From positions 2,790,001-2,854,000 of the forward strand of contig NZ_CP166730.1 in assembly GCF_041320665.1 (NCBI RefSeq): a stretch of DNA of 64,000 nt, given 5' to 3'. Position 1 is the stretch's first letter. Each line of letters opens with the position of its first letter. The position numbers were made by a program, and so were the translations under genes. This document shows positions 49,292 to 61,266 of the stretch, one piece after another. This DNA comes from Comamonas sp. GB3 AK4-5 (lineage in GTDB: Bacteria > Pseudomonadota > Gammaproteobacteria > Burkholderiales > Burkholderiaceae_C). The notes below the pieces were generated by a model. That model ran no database searches, had not been told where the DNA came from, and saw only the letters and a program-made list of their open reading frames with translations.

Positions 49292-51157
49292 TTACTTGCG
49301 CACCGGCGGCACGTCCGTGCAAGAGCCATGCGCCACTTCCGCCGCCATGCCGACGGACTCGCCAAGGGTTGGGTGGGGGTGGATGGTCTTGCCGATGTCC
49401 ACGGCGTCGGCGCCCATTTCAATCGCCAGGGCGATCTCGCCAATCATGTCGCCGGCGTGGGTGCCGACGATGCCGCCGCCCAGGATCTTGCCGTGGCCAT
49501 GGGCCTCGGGCGAGTCGTCGAACAGCAGCTTGGTCACGCCCTCGTCGCGGCCGTTGGCGATGGCGCGGCCGGAGGCCACCCAGGGGAACAGGCCCTTCTT
49601 GACCTTGATGCCTTGGGCCTTGGCCTGGTCTTCGGTCAGGCCCACCCATGCCACTTCGGGGTCGGTATAGGCCACGCTGGGGATGACGCGGGCGTTGAAG
49701 GCGGCGGATGCCAGCTCCTTGTTGCCCTGCAGCTCGCCAGCGATGACTTCGGCCGCCACGTGCGCTTCGTGCACCGCCTTGTGCGCCAGCATGGGCTGAC
49801 CCACGATGTCGCCGATGGCAAAGATGTGGGGCACGTTGGTGCGCATCTGGATGTCGACGTCGATAAAGCCGCGGTCGGTCACGGCCACGCCGGCCTGGTC
49901 GGCGCCAATCTTTTTGCCATTGGGCGTGCGACCCACGGCCTGCAGCACCAGATCATAGGTTTGCGGCTCGGGCACTGTGATGCCGTCCTTGGCCGGGGCG
50001 AACGAGACCTTGATGCCCTCAGGCGTAGCCTCAGCGCCCACGGTCTTGGTGTTGAGCATGATGTTGTCGAAACGCGGGGCGTTCATCTTCTGCCAGATCT
50101 TGACCAGGTCACGATCGGCGCCCTGCATCAGGCCATCCATCATTTCCACCACGTCCAGGCGCGCGCCCAGCGTGGAGTACACCGTGCCCATTTCCAGGCC
50201 GATGATGCCGCCACCCAGAATCAGCATGCGCTTAGGAACACCCTGAAGCGCCAGCGCGCCGGTGGAGTCCACCACGCGCGGGTCGTTGGGCATAAAGGGC
50301 AGGCGCACAGCCTGCGAGCCGGCAGCGATGATGGCGTTCTTGAACTGCACCACCTTTTTGCTGCCCGTGCGCTCGGTGCCCTCACCCGTGGTCTCCTCGA
50401 CCTCGATGTGGTGGGCGCCGACAAAGTTGCCGTAACCACGCACCACGGTGACCTTGCGCATCTTGGCCATCTGGCCCAGGCCGCCGGTGAGCTTGCCAAT
50501 GACCTTTTCCTTGTGGATACGCAACTGGTCGATGTTAACCTCGGGCGCGGCGAACTTGACGCCGGCGACTTCAAGGTGCTTGACCTCGTCCATCACCGCC
50601 GCCACATGCAGCAGCGCCTTGGAGGGGATGCAGCCCACGTTCAGGCAGACGCCGCCCAGGGTGGCATAGCGCTCGACCAGCACCACCTTCAGGCCCAGAT
50701 CGGCCGCACGGAAGGCGGCGGAATAGCCGCCGGGGCCGCCACCGAGCACCACCACGTCGCAGTCCAGATCGACCGCGCCGCTGAAGTTGCTGGCCACAGG
50801 TGCAGACACCGGCGCTGCCACGGCAGCAGGAGCAGCTTGTGCAGGTGCGGCGGGCGCTGCAGCCGAAACTACACCCTCACCCCTGCCCTCTCCCGCCGGG
50901 GCGGGAGAGGGAGAAGATGCAGCGGCTTCCAGCGCAATGATGACCGAGCCTTCGGCGACCTTGTCGCCGATCTTGATCTTCACCTCCTTGACCACGCCAG
51001 CGTGGCTGCTCGGAATCTCCATGGAAGCCTTGTCGGACTCCACGGTGATCAGCGATTGGTCCACGGCCACGGTGTCGCCCACCTTGACCAGCAGTTCGAT
51101 CACGCCCACTTCGGCGAAGTCGCCAATGTCGGGTACCTTGATATCGATGAGGCTCAT
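49292..51157 (-). CDS. lpdA: Dihydrolipoyl dehydrogenase (PDH E3) with N-terminal lipoyl domain
   Basis: E3 reoxidises dihydrolipoamide with NAD. Residues 1-78 form a lipoyl domain with the modified Lys in [14 protein letters not shown] flexible linker (about 79-125) follows, then the flavoprotein: FAD motif [16 protein letters not shown], redox disulfide [16 protein letters not shown] motif [17 protein letters not shown] and the C-terminal active-site His in [10 protein letters not shown]. Lipoylated E3 is usual in Burkholderiales and Neisseria. 621 residues fits. The linker contains a palindromic repeat. Last gene of the PDH cluster. Confidence 0.96.
   Translation of the reverse strand: MSLIDIKVPDIGDFAEVGVIELLVKVGDTVAVDQSLITVESDKASMEIPSSHAGVVKEVKIKIGDKVAEGSVIIALEAAASSPSPAPAGEGRGEGVVSAAAPAAPAQAAPAAVAAPVSAPVASNFSGAVDLDCDVVVLGGGPGGYSAAFRAADLGLKVVLVERYATLGGVCLNVGCIPSKALLHVAAVMDEVKHLEVAGVKFAAPEVNIDQLRIHKEKVIGKLTGGLGQMAKMRKVTVVRGYGNFVGAHHIEVEETTGEGTERTGSKKVVQFKNAIIAAGSQAVRLPFMPNDPRVVDSTGALALQGVPKRMLILGGGIIGLEMGTVYSTLGARLDVVEMMDGLMQGADRDLVKIWQKMNAPRFDNIMLNTKTVGAEATPEGIKVSFAPAKDGITVPEPQTYDLVLQAVGRTPNGKKIGADQAGVAVTDRGFIDVDIQMRTNVPHIFAIGDIVGQPMLAHKAVHEAHVAAEVIAGELQGNKELASAAFNARVIPSVAYTDPEVAWVGLTEDQAKAQGIKVKKGLFPWVASGRAIANGRDEGVTKLLFDDSPEAHGHGKILGGGIVGTHAGDMIGEIALAIEMGADAVDIGKTIHPHPTLGESVGMAAEVAHGSCTDVPPVRK
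50871..50916. repeat. Palindromic intergenic-type repeat inside the lpdA linker
   Basis: CCCTCTCCCGCC (50886-50897) and GGCGGGAGAGGG (50900-50911) are perfect 12-bp arms separated by two bases, preceded by ACACCCTCACCCCTGC. The block resembles mobile GC-rich palindromes usually found between genes. Here it is read in frame as [18 protein letters not shown]. Confidence 0.7.
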
Positions 51158-51238
51158 ATGCGCTCCTATCTTGGTTTTTGTCTCTGTGCCGCCCTATTGC
51201 GAGCGCGGCTGAAAACGGTTTTTTCGGGTTCTGAAGCC

Positions 51239-52111
51239 TCAGCTCCAGTCAAAGGTCAGCAGCACGGTGCGGCTTTGGGGCTCGTAGAACAACAGGGTTT
51301 CGGTGCCCATTTCGGTAAACGCATCGGCATTGGTGCTAGCGATGAATTCGAAATGCGCCCCGGTTTCCGGGTGGATGGGGTGAACGCCGTCTTCCGTGCC
51401 CAGGCTGCTGAGCAGCGGCTCGGTCACATTGCTCCAGTTACCGCCCCAGGATGGGCCGCCCAACACGCCCAGCACATAGCGACCGGAGCTGGTTTCATAG
51501 CAATCCGTACCCGGCTCGTACAAGGGCAGCTTGGCCACTTCGGCAGCGTCATCCCAGGCGTTGGCCGGGTTCCAGCCGTGGGCCACAAAGTCCTGCTTGG
51601 CCTGGTCATAGGCCGCGTGCTGGATGGCGTAGTGCAGCTCCATGCTATCGCGATCGGAATAGCGGGCCTCGTGGTCCAGGGCAAACGGCGGCGCAACGCC
51701 ACGTTTGACCAGCTCACGGTGCTGGTCCCGCACCTCGCGCCAGCTGTGCTTTTTCTCGGCCCAGTCGGCGCGGTCCTGCTCCAGCATGAAGTAGCGCCAG
51801 TCGCCCAGCAGCTCGTACTTGCCTTGTTCGTTCAGCTTGAAAGCCAGCCAGTTGGGCTTGAGCAGCGCATTGCCAAACTCGGTGCCCCACTCCCCGACCA
51901 CTCCCTCCATGGGTTCGCAGGGGGTGATGAGGTGAATCGGCCCACTCCAGCCATCGTCGAGCAAGGACAGATCGATGCTCACCAGCGGCAAAAAATGCCG
52001 CGCGTAGCGCTCGACCGGCTCGGCGAAAACATCCGCCGCATCCGGAAAGGGCCGGATGCCAGGGATGACACCGCGCACATGCTCGATGGGATGCTGTCTC
52101 AGGTTCTTCAT
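51239..52111 (-). CDS. Hypothetical protein between aceF and lpdA (290 aa)
   Basis: MKNLRQHPIEHVRGVIPGIR begins at 52111. The protein is soluble, rich in Trp, Tyr and acidic residues, with segments such as LDDGWSGPIHLITPCEPMEG and GKYELLGDWRYFMLEQDRAD. A C-terminal GLY/Trp-rich block (VLGVLGGPSWGGNWSNVTEP) follows. No signal peptide or known domain is recognised. It lies between two PDH subunit genes in the same direction (gaps 119 and 81 bases), so co-transcription is likely, yet it has no known PDH role. Confidence 0.75.
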   Translation of the reverse strand: MKNLRQHPIEHVRGVIPGIRPFPDAADVFAEPVERYARHFLPLVSIDLSLLDDGWSGPIHLITPCEPMEGVVGEWGTEFGNALLKPNWLAFKLNEQGKYELLGDWRYFMLEQDRADWAEKKHSWREVRDQHRELVKRGVAPPFALDHEARYSDRDSMELHYAIQHAAYDQAKQDFVAHGWNPANAWDDAAEVAKLPLYEPGTDCYETSSGRYVLGVLGGPSWGGNWSNVTEPLLSSLGTEDGVHPIHPETGAHFEFIASTNADAFTEMGTETLLFYEPQSRTVLLTFDWS

Positions 52112-52230
52112 CTCACTCACAGGGCTTGCCAGGTGAAGCACAAGCTACTCAAAAACAAGAGCAGCCGGTGCTATTGGGATAAGCGCTGCAGGCCGGTTTC
52201 ATGCAAAACCGGCCTGCCCGGCCACAGGGC

Positions 52231-53919
52231 TTACAGCAGGATGCGACGGTAGTCGGCCAGCACGGCGCCCAGGTAGGCGTTGAAGCGGGCGGCGGCAGCG
52301 CCGTCGATGACGCGGTGGTCATACGACAGCGACAGCGGCAGCGTCAGGCGCGGCACAAAAGCCTTGCCATCCCACACCGGCTTCATGGCGCTCTTGGACA
52401 GGCCCAGAATCGCCACTTCCGGCGCGTTGATGATGGGCGTGAAGTGCGTGCCGCCAATGCCACCCAGCGACGAGATGGAGAAGCAGCCGCCTTGCATATC
52501 GGCCGCACCCAGCTTGCCGTCGCGGGCCTTTTTGGCCAGCTCGGTCATTTCCTGGCTGATCTGCAAAATACCCTTTTTGTCGGCATCCTTGAGCACCGGC
52601 ACCATCAGGCCATTGGGCGTGTCTGCCGCAAAGCCGATGTGGAAGTACTGCTTGTAGACCAGGGTGTCGCCATCCAGCGAGGCGTTGAACTCGGGGAACT
52701 TCTTCAGCGCAGCGACCACGGCCTTGATGACAAAGGCCAGCATGGTCACCTTGACATCGCTCTTGGCCTTGGCGCTTTCGGCATTGGTCTGCACGCGGAA
52801 GGCTTCCAGCTCGGTGATGTCGGCCTCGTCATTGTTGGTGACGTGGGGAATCATCACCCAGTTGCGGTGCAGATTGGCGCCCGAGATCTTCTTGATGCGC
52901 GACAGGTCCTTGCGCTCCACGGCGCCGAACTTGGCAAAGTCCACCTTGGGCCAGGCCAGCACTTCCAGACCACCCACATTGCCGCCCGCAGACTTGGCGG
53001 GCGCTGCGGCCTGCTGGGCCAGGGTCTGCACGGCGCCCGCCATCACCGACTTGGTGAAGGCCTGCACGTCGTCGGCCGTGATACGGCCCTTGTTGCCCGA
53101 GCCCTTGACCTCAGCCAGCGGCACGCCCAGCTCGCGAGCGAACTTGCGCACCGAGGGCGATGCATAAGGCAGCGCGCCCGAAGGCGCCACCGTGGGGTTG
53201 TGGGCAGGCGCGGCAGCGGTGGCTGCCACGGCTGCTGCAGCCACTGGGGCGGCAGCAGGTGCAGCAACCGGCGCCGGTGCAGTGGAGGCAGCAGCAGCCA
53301 CGGGGGCTGCAGCCGCAGCGCCCTGCACCGTCATCTGGCCGACCACGTCGCCCACATTCACGGTGTCGCCCATCTTCAGCGTCAGCGCGGTGATGGTGCC
53401 GGCGGCGGGCGACGGGATTTCCATCGATGCCTTGTCGGATTCCACGGTGAACAGCGATTGCTCGGCCGTCACGGTGTCGCCCACCTTGACCAGCATCTCG
53501 ATCACGGCCACATCCTTGAAGTCACCGATGTCAGGGATCTGGATGGCCAGCGTGCTGGAGGCTACCGGCGCAGCGGCAGCCACGGGGGCTGCTACAGGCG
53601 CAGGAGCAGCCTGTGCAGGTGCAGCGGGCGTTGCAGCCGGTGCGGAGGCCGCAGACGCGGCAACCGGCGCAGAAGCGGCATCGGCCGTCTCCAGCACGGC
53701 AATCACCGCGCCTTCGCTGATTTTGTCGCCCAGCTTCACGCGCAGCTCCTTGAGCACGCCGGCGTGGCTGCTGGGGATTTCCATGGAGGCCTTGTCGGAC
53801 TCCACGGTCACCAGCGACTGCTCGACCTTGATGGTGTCACCCACATTGACCAGCACTTCGATCACGCCCACGCTGTCGAAGTCGCCAATGTCCGGAACCT
53901 TGATTTCTGTCAGTGCCAT
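52231..53919 (-). CDS. aceF: Dihydrolipoyllysine acetyltransferase (PDH E2)
   Basis: E2 carries acetyl groups from E1 to CoA and forms the complex core. Two lipoyl domains, each with [12 protein letters not shown] (near residues 40 and 160), are joined by Ala/Pro-rich linkers. The peripheral-subunit-binding domain reads PSVRKFARELGVPLAEVKGS. The catalytic domain ends with the active-site SYDHRVIDGAAAARF. 562 residues matches two-lipoyl E2 proteins. It follows aceE by 18 bases. Confidence 0.97.
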   Translation of the reverse strand: MALTEIKVPDIGDFDSVGVIEVLVNVGDTIKVEQSLVTVESDKASMEIPSSHAGVLKELRVKLGDKISEGAVIAVLETADAASAPVAASAASAPAATPAAPAQAAPAPVAAPVAAAAPVASSTLAIQIPDIGDFKDVAVIEMLVKVGDTVTAEQSLFTVESDKASMEIPSPAAGTITALTLKMGDTVNVGDVVGQMTVQGAAAAAPVAAAASTAPAPVAAPAAAPVAAAAVAATAAAPAHNPTVAPSGALPYASPSVRKFARELGVPLAEVKGSGNKGRITADDVQAFTKSVMAGAVQTLAQQAAAPAKSAGGNVGGLEVLAWPKVDFAKFGAVERKDLSRIKKISGANLHRNWVMIPHVTNNDEADITELEAFRVQTNAESAKAKSDVKVTMLAFVIKAVVAALKKFPEFNASLDGDTLVYKQYFHIGFAADTPNGLMVPVLKDADKKGILQISQEMTELAKKARDGKLGAADMQGGCFSISSLGGIGGTHFTPIINAPEVAILGLSKSAMKPVWDGKAFVPRLTLPLSLSYDHRVIDGAAAARFNAYLGAVLADYRRILL

Positions 53920-53937
53920 TGTCTGTCTCCGGTCCTT

Positions 53938-56655
<2,718 letters not shown>

Positions 56656-56821
56656 GGTTGTCTCCTGTCAAGAGGCTGCGGGTCATTCGGGCCGTGCCAG
56701 TGCGCAGGGCTGCATGTTGTCTGTACGAAATGCCTTGCAGCCATGTTTTCGCGCACACGCAGCGCCCACAGGCCTATGGCTTGTTAGCGTGGCCGAGTTT
56801 CGCATATTTTCTTCTTATTTC

Positions 56822-56852
56822 AAATCGTGCTTTTCGATTTCATAATATGAAA
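56822..56852. promoter_or_regulatory. Palindromes between aceE and the kinase gene
   Basis: AAATCG (56822-56827) pairs with CGATTT (56835-56840). Overlapping it, TTTCAT-AAT-ATGAAA (56838-56852) is a perfect palindrome. They lie in the AT-rich centre of the divergent region, suited to control of either promoter. The sequence does not match the E. coli PdhR consensus. Confidence 0.45.
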
Positions 56853-56939
56853 AAATGCTGCAAACGCACATCACCCTACTCTCCTATGGGACAGTGCTCG
56901 AGCCTCGGGAAAGCCCTGTAATTCACCTACACTTTGCTC

Positions 56940-59528
56940 ATGCATTCGCACCCCGATCCGTCCAGCTCCGGACCTGACACTGCTTCTCCTGCCTTCTATA
57001 CATCCGCGCCCCCCGTGCATTGGTGGCGCACCTGGTGGCGCAGCCTCTCCCCCACCCGCCAGGATCGTCTGGCCGCGCTGGCGCCCATGGCGGCCGTGGC
57101 CTTGTTTCTGACAGCAATCCTGGTGGCGTTCTGGTATTTGCGCGCAGAGGAAGTCGATCGCGAGCAAGAAGCGCTGCGCCGTGACGTGGAATATGCCCAG
57201 CAGCGCCTGCGCCTGCGCCTGCTGGAACGCCAGGAACAAGTCATGCGCCTGGCCCGCGATGCAGCCAATGCCGACATAGGCCCCACCGAATTCGGCAACC
57301 GCGCCGAGGTGCTGATCACCCAATACCCCGAGCTGCAGGAGCTCAGCTGGGCCACGCCCGCCGGCAAGATTTTGGCCACCCATGCCGCCCCCACGGTGGC
57401 CAGCGAACAGCTGCGCCAGGTGGGCGAGGCCCTGGACACCGGCGAGACGGCCGAGACCTTTCGCACCGTCAGACTGCAGCTGCAGCCCGTCTACCTCCAG
57501 CCCCACCGCGAAGCCGGCGAGCAGCTGGCGCCCATGCTGCAGCTGCAGGTGCCGCTGAACAGCTCGGGGGAATTCGGCGGCGTGGTGCTGGCCGAGTTTT
57601 CGGTTGACAGCCTGCTGCGCTACGGCATTCCCACCGAGGTGCTGGCGCGCTACGCGCTGAGCCTGCGCGACGACAGGGGCAAGCTGCTGGCCGGCACACC
57701 GCTGCAGGCCCCGGCCCACCCCGTGAACTGGATGGGGCTGCGCCCTAAGGCCAACCAATACGAGGTGGCCGTGGGCCCGGTGGGCAATGCCCTGGTGCTG
57801 CATGCCCAGGCCTACCGCGCCTCGCTGGGCATGGTGGGCAGCGCCCTGTTCTGGCTGGTGGGCACCTTGAGCGTGATGACGGCCTGGCTGCTGCTGGCCA
57901 CCTGGCGCCACACCCGCAAGCGCATGCGCACCCAGGAGGCCCTGGTGGCGGAGACCAACTTCCGCCGCGCCATGGAGAACTCCGTGCTCACCGGCATGCG
58001 CGCCCTGGACCTGCAGGGCCGCATCACCTATGTGAACGCGGCGTTCTGCCAGATGACGGGCTGGAACGAGCAGGAGCTGGTGGGCCAGTTGCCCCCTTAC
58101 CCCTATTGGCCGGACACCGACTACGACACCCTGCGCGCCAAGCTGCACGACGAGCTGTCGGGCAAGACCATACACGGCGGCTTTCAGGTGCGGGTGCGGC
58201 GCAAGAACAGCACCCACTTCGATGCCCGCCTCTATGTCTCGCCGCTGATTGATGCCCACGGCCAGCACACGGGCTGGATGTCGTCCATGACAGACATCAC
58301 CGAGCCCAACCGCATCCGCGACCAGCTGGCCGCCTCGCACGAGCGCTTTACCGTGGTACTGGAGGCGCTGGACGCCTCGGTGTCCGTGGCGCCCCTGGGC
58401 AGCACCGAGCTGCTGTTTGCCAACAAGCTCTACCGACAATGGTTTGGCAGCGAGGCCGACGGCCATCTGCGCCTGGTGGAGCAGGCCGGCGTGCCCAGCG
58501 CCCACAGCCGCAACCACAGCACCATGGACGACGAGGACGGCCTGATGGGCCTGCCCACCGAAGAGCTGACCAGCTCCAGCACCGGCAATGCCGAGATCTA
58601 TGTGACCGAGCTGGGCAAATGGCTGGAAGTGCGCTCGCGCTATCTGAGCTGGGTGGACGGGCGACTGGCGCAGATGGTGATTGCCACCGACATCACGCCC
58701 CGTCGCCTGGCCGAGGAACAAAACGCCCGCCAGGCCGAGCGCGCCCAATCGGTGAGCCGCCTGATCACCATGGGCGAGATGGCCTCCAGCGTGGCCCATG
58801 AGCTCAACCAGCCCCTCACCGCCATCAGCAACTACAGCAGCGGCATGCTCACCCGCCTGGCCAATGGCTCGCTGACCGAAGACCAGATGAAGTTCGCGCT
58901 GGAGAAAACCGCCCACCAGGCGCAGCGCGCGGGCCAGATCATCCAGCGCATACGCTCCTTCGTGAAGCGCAGCGAACCCAACCGCATGCTGGCCAATGTC
59001 AACGACATGGTGGAAGAAGCGGTGGAGCTGGCCGACATCGAGCTGCGCCGGCGCAATGTGCGCCTGAGCCACCATATCGCGGCACGCCTGCCCCAGGTCA
59101 TGGCCGACCGCATTCTGATCGAACAGGTGCTGGTGAATCTGATGAAAAACGGCGCCGAGTCGGTGGACCTGTCCAACCGTTCGTCAGGAAATCGCAGCGT
59201 AGAGTTACAGGTGCGACCCAATATGCAAGACGGCAAGCAGGGCGTGGAGTTCGCCGTGCTTGACAGCGGCAAGGGCCTGCCGCCCGAGGTGCTGGAGCGT
59301 TTGTTCGAGGCCTTCTTCACCACCAAGAGCGAAGGCATGGGCATGGGCCTGAATCTGTGCCGCAGCATTGTGGAGTCTCACCACGGCCGGATGCAGGCAC
59401 AGAACCTCTACAATGGTTCCGAGGTCACCGGCTGCCGGTTTTCATTCTGGCTGCCGCTGGCACATCCCAAGGACAGCGAGACATCTCCCCCTCAGGCAAA
59501 CAATCCAAATCCAAGGACACCTGTATGA
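56940..59528 (+). CDS. PAS-domain sensor histidine kinase (862 aa)
   Basis: Two membrane helices (about 50-70 and 305-325) bound a periplasmic sensor region. Two PAS domains follow (RAMENSVLTGMRALDLQGRI and ERFTVVLEALDASVSVAPLG). The H-box is SSVAHELNQPLTAISNYSSG with His620; N-box NLMKNGAES and G-boxes DSGKGLPPE and GMGMGLNLCRSIVESHHG complete the FixL-type kinase core. ATG 56940 is used. Its stop overlaps the response regulator start (ATGA), so they are translated together. Signal unknown. Confidence 0.92.
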   Translation: MHSHPDPSSSGPDTASPAFYTSAPPVHWWRTWWRSLSPTRQDRLAALAPMAAVALFLTAILVAFWYLRAEEVDREQEALRRDVEYAQQRLRLRLLERQEQVMRLARDAANADIGPTEFGNRAEVLITQYPELQELSWATPAGKILATHAAPTVASEQLRQVGEALDTGETAETFRTVRLQLQPVYLQPHREAGEQLAPMLQLQVPLNSSGEFGGVVLAEFSVDSLLRYGIPTEVLARYALSLRDDRGKLLAGTPLQAPAHPVNWMGLRPKANQYEVAVGPVGNALVLHAQAYRASLGMVGSALFWLVGTLSVMTAWLLLATWRHTRKRMRTQEALVAETNFRRAMENSVLTGMRALDLQGRITYVNAAFCQMTGWNEQELVGQLPPYPYWPDTDYDTLRAKLHDELSGKTIHGGFQVRVRRKNSTHFDARLYVSPLIDAHGQHTGWMSSMTDITEPNRIRDQLAASHERFTVVLEALDASVSVAPLGSTELLFANKLYRQWFGSEADGHLRLVEQAGVPSAHSRNHSTMDDEDGLMGLPTEELTSSSTGNAEIYVTELGKWLEVRSRYLSWVDGRLAQMVIATDITPRRLAEEQNARQAERAQSVSRLITMGEMASSVAHELNQPLTAISNYSSGMLTRLANGSLTEDQMKFALEKTAHQAQRAGQIIQRIRSFVKRSEPNRMLANVNDMVEEAVELADIELRRRNVRLSHHIAARLPQVMADRILIEQVLVNLMKNGAESVDLSNRSSGNRSVELQVRPNMQDGKQGVEFAVLDSGKGLPPEVLERLFEAFFTTKSEGMGMGLNLCRSIVESHHGRMQAQNLYNGSEVTGCRFSFWLPLAHPKDSETSPPQANNPNPRTPV

Positions 59529-60163
59529 ATATGACCCCCAAAAAAGGCACCGTGTACGTAGTCGACGACGACGAAGCCGTCCGCGACTCACTGCAATGGC
59601 TTCTGGAGGGCAAGGATTACAGAGTGCGCTGCTTTGAATCGGCCGAGGCCTTTTTGGCCCGCTACGATCCGCGCGAAGTGGCCTGCCTGATCGTCGACAT
59701 CCGCATGACCGGCATGACCGGCCTGGAGCTGCAAGACCGCCTGCTGGAGCGCAAGTCGCCCCTGCCCATCGTCTTCATCACCGGCCACGGCGACGTGCCC
59801 ATGGCCGTCAACACCATGAAGAAAGGTGCGCTGGACTTCATCCAGAAGCCTTTCAACGAAGACGAGCTGCTGGGCATTGTGGAGCGCATGCTCGAGCATG
59901 CCCGCGAGGCCTTTGCCGACCACCAGCAGGCCGCCAGCCGCGATGCCCTGCTGGGCAAGCTCACCGGCCGCGAAGCCCAGGTGCTGGAGCGCATTGTGGC
60001 CGGCCGCCTGAACAAGCAGATCGCCGACGACCTGGGCATCAGCATCAAGACGGTGGAAGCCCACCGCGCCAACATCATGGAGAAGCTCAACGCCAACACC
60101 GTGGCCGATCTGCTGAAGATCGCCCTGGGCCCCACCACGGGAGCCGCCAAGGTATCGGCATAA
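59525..60163 (+). CDS. FixJ-type LuxR-family response regulator (212 aa)
   Basis: The receiver domain has VYVVDDDEAVRDSL, phosphorylated Asp58 in CLIVDIRMTGMTG and Lys108 in FIQKPFN. The output domain is a LuxR-type helix-turn-helix, LTGREAQVLERIVAGRLNKQ and ISIKTVEAHRANIMEKL. It pairs with the overlapping kinase gene. Targets are unknown; the divergent PDH genes are the nearest candidates. Confidence 0.93.
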   Translation: MNMTPKKGTVYVVDDDEAVRDSLQWLLEGKDYRVRCFESAEAFLARYDPREVACLIVDIRMTGMTGLELQDRLLERKSPLPIVFITGHGDVPMAVNTMKKGALDFIQKPFNEDELLGIVERMLEHAREAFADHQQAASRDALLGKLTGREAQVLERIVAGRLNKQIADDLGISIKTVEAHRANIMEKLNANTVADLLKIALGPTTGAAKVSA

Positions 60164-60182
60164 AGCGACTCCTTTATCCGTA

Positions 60183-60224
60183 GCTGCCAGTGCTTGTACC
60201 CCAAGCGCTGGCAGCGTTTTTTAT
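60183..60224 (+). terminator. Strong terminator between the regulator gene and folD
   Basis: GCTGCCAGTGCTTG (60183-60196) pairs with CAAGCGCTGGCAGC (60202-60215), 14 positions with one T-G pair, followed by GTTTTTT. The T run ends only 14 bases before the folD ATG, which is unusually close and leaves no room for a promoter. Confidence 0.85.
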
Positions 60225-60235
60225 TGAAAAAACCA

Positions 60236-61090
60236 ATGACTGCACAACTCATAGACGGCAACGCCCTCTCCCGCCAACTGCGCACCGAAGTCGCTGCACG
60301 CGCCGCTGCCCTGAAAGCCAAGGGCACCACGCCCGGCCTGGCCGTGATTTTGGTGGGAGACAACCCGGCCTCCCAGGTCTATGTGCGCAACAAGGTCAAG
60401 GCCTGCGAGGACGCAGGTTTTCATTCCGTGCTGGAAAAGTACGACGCCAGCATGACCGAGGCCGAGCTGCTGGCCCGCGTCGAGGCGCTGAACAACGACC
60501 CCAGCATTCACGGCATCCTGGTGCAGCTGCCCCTGCCCAAACATATCGACGACCACAAGGTCATCGAGACCATCTCGCCCGCCAAGGATGTGGACGGTTT
60601 TCACGTGGCCAGCGCCGGCGCGCTGATGGTGGGTGAAGTCGGCTTCAAGGCCTGCACCCCCTACGGCTGCATGAAGATGCTGGAATCGATTGGCATGAAA
60701 GACCTGCGCGGCAAGCATGCCGTGGTGATCGGCCGCTCCAACATCGTGGGCAAGCCCATGGCCATGATGCTGCTGGCCGCCAACGCCACCGTCACCATCA
60801 CCCACAGCGGCACCGCCGACCTGACCGCCATGACGCGCCAGGCCGATGTGGTGGTGGCCGCCGTGGGCAAGCGCAATGTACTGACCGCCGACATGGTCAA
60901 GCCCGGTGCCGTGGTGATCGACGTGGGCATGAACCGCAACGACGAAGGCAAGCTCTGCGGCGACGTGGATTTTGACGGCGTCAAGGAAGTGGCCGGCTTC
61001 ATCACCCCCGTGCCCGGCGGCGTGGGCCCCATGACCATCACCATGCTGCTGGTCAACACCATGGAAGCGGCCGAGCGCAGCGCGGCCTGA
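60236..61090 (+). CDS. folD: Bifunctional methylenetetrahydrofolate dehydrogenase/cyclohydrolase FolD
   Basis: FolD interconverts 5,10-methylene- and 10-formyl-tetrahydrofolate with NADP. Catalytic-domain motif [20 protein letters not shown] contains the active-site Tyr and Lys. [32 protein letters not shown] (NADP loop) and [20 protein letters not shown] are the signature blocks. 284 residues is standard. ATG 60236 lies directly past a strong hairpin with no Shine-Dalgarno, so the gene is either attenuated or reads from an upstream start inside the hairpin. Confidence 0.96.
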   Translation: MTAQLIDGNALSRQLRTEVAARAAALKAKGTTPGLAVILVGDNPASQVYVRNKVKACEDAGFHSVLEKYDASMTEAELLARVEALNNDPSIHGILVQLPLPKHIDDHKVIETISPAKDVDGFHVASAGALMVGEVGFKACTPYGCMKMLESIGMKDLRGKHAVVIGRSNIVGKPMAMMLLAANATVTITHSGTADLTAMTRQADVVVAAVGKRNVLTADMVKPGAVVIDVGMNRNDEGKLCGDVDFDGVKEVAGFITPVPGGVGPMTITMLLVNTMEAAERSAA

Positions 61091-61110
61091 TTGCCCACTG
61101 CCTCGTGCCA

Positions 61111-61146
61111 AGCCCCTGCTCGCCTCTGGCCAGCAGGGGCTTTTTA
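61111..61146 (+). terminator. Rho-independent terminator after folD
   Basis: Perfect 10-bp stem AGCCCCTGCT / AGCAGGGGCT with an 11-nt loop and TTTTTA tail. Confidence 0.9.
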
Positions 61147-61266
61147 CTGGCAGAAACTTTGTGGCCGAACAAAGCTCTTATCCTGCTGTAGAGCGCACAC
61201 CCAGCTATCAGCACGATAGCTGCCCATACAACTTGAAACCCCGCCAGTTGACGCAAAATGCAAGCC

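Noticed and set aside
49328..52252. A 974-codon open frame on the plus strand opposite lpdA
   Set aside because: Antisense to lpdA and the hypothetical gene; no protein-like composition or start signals.
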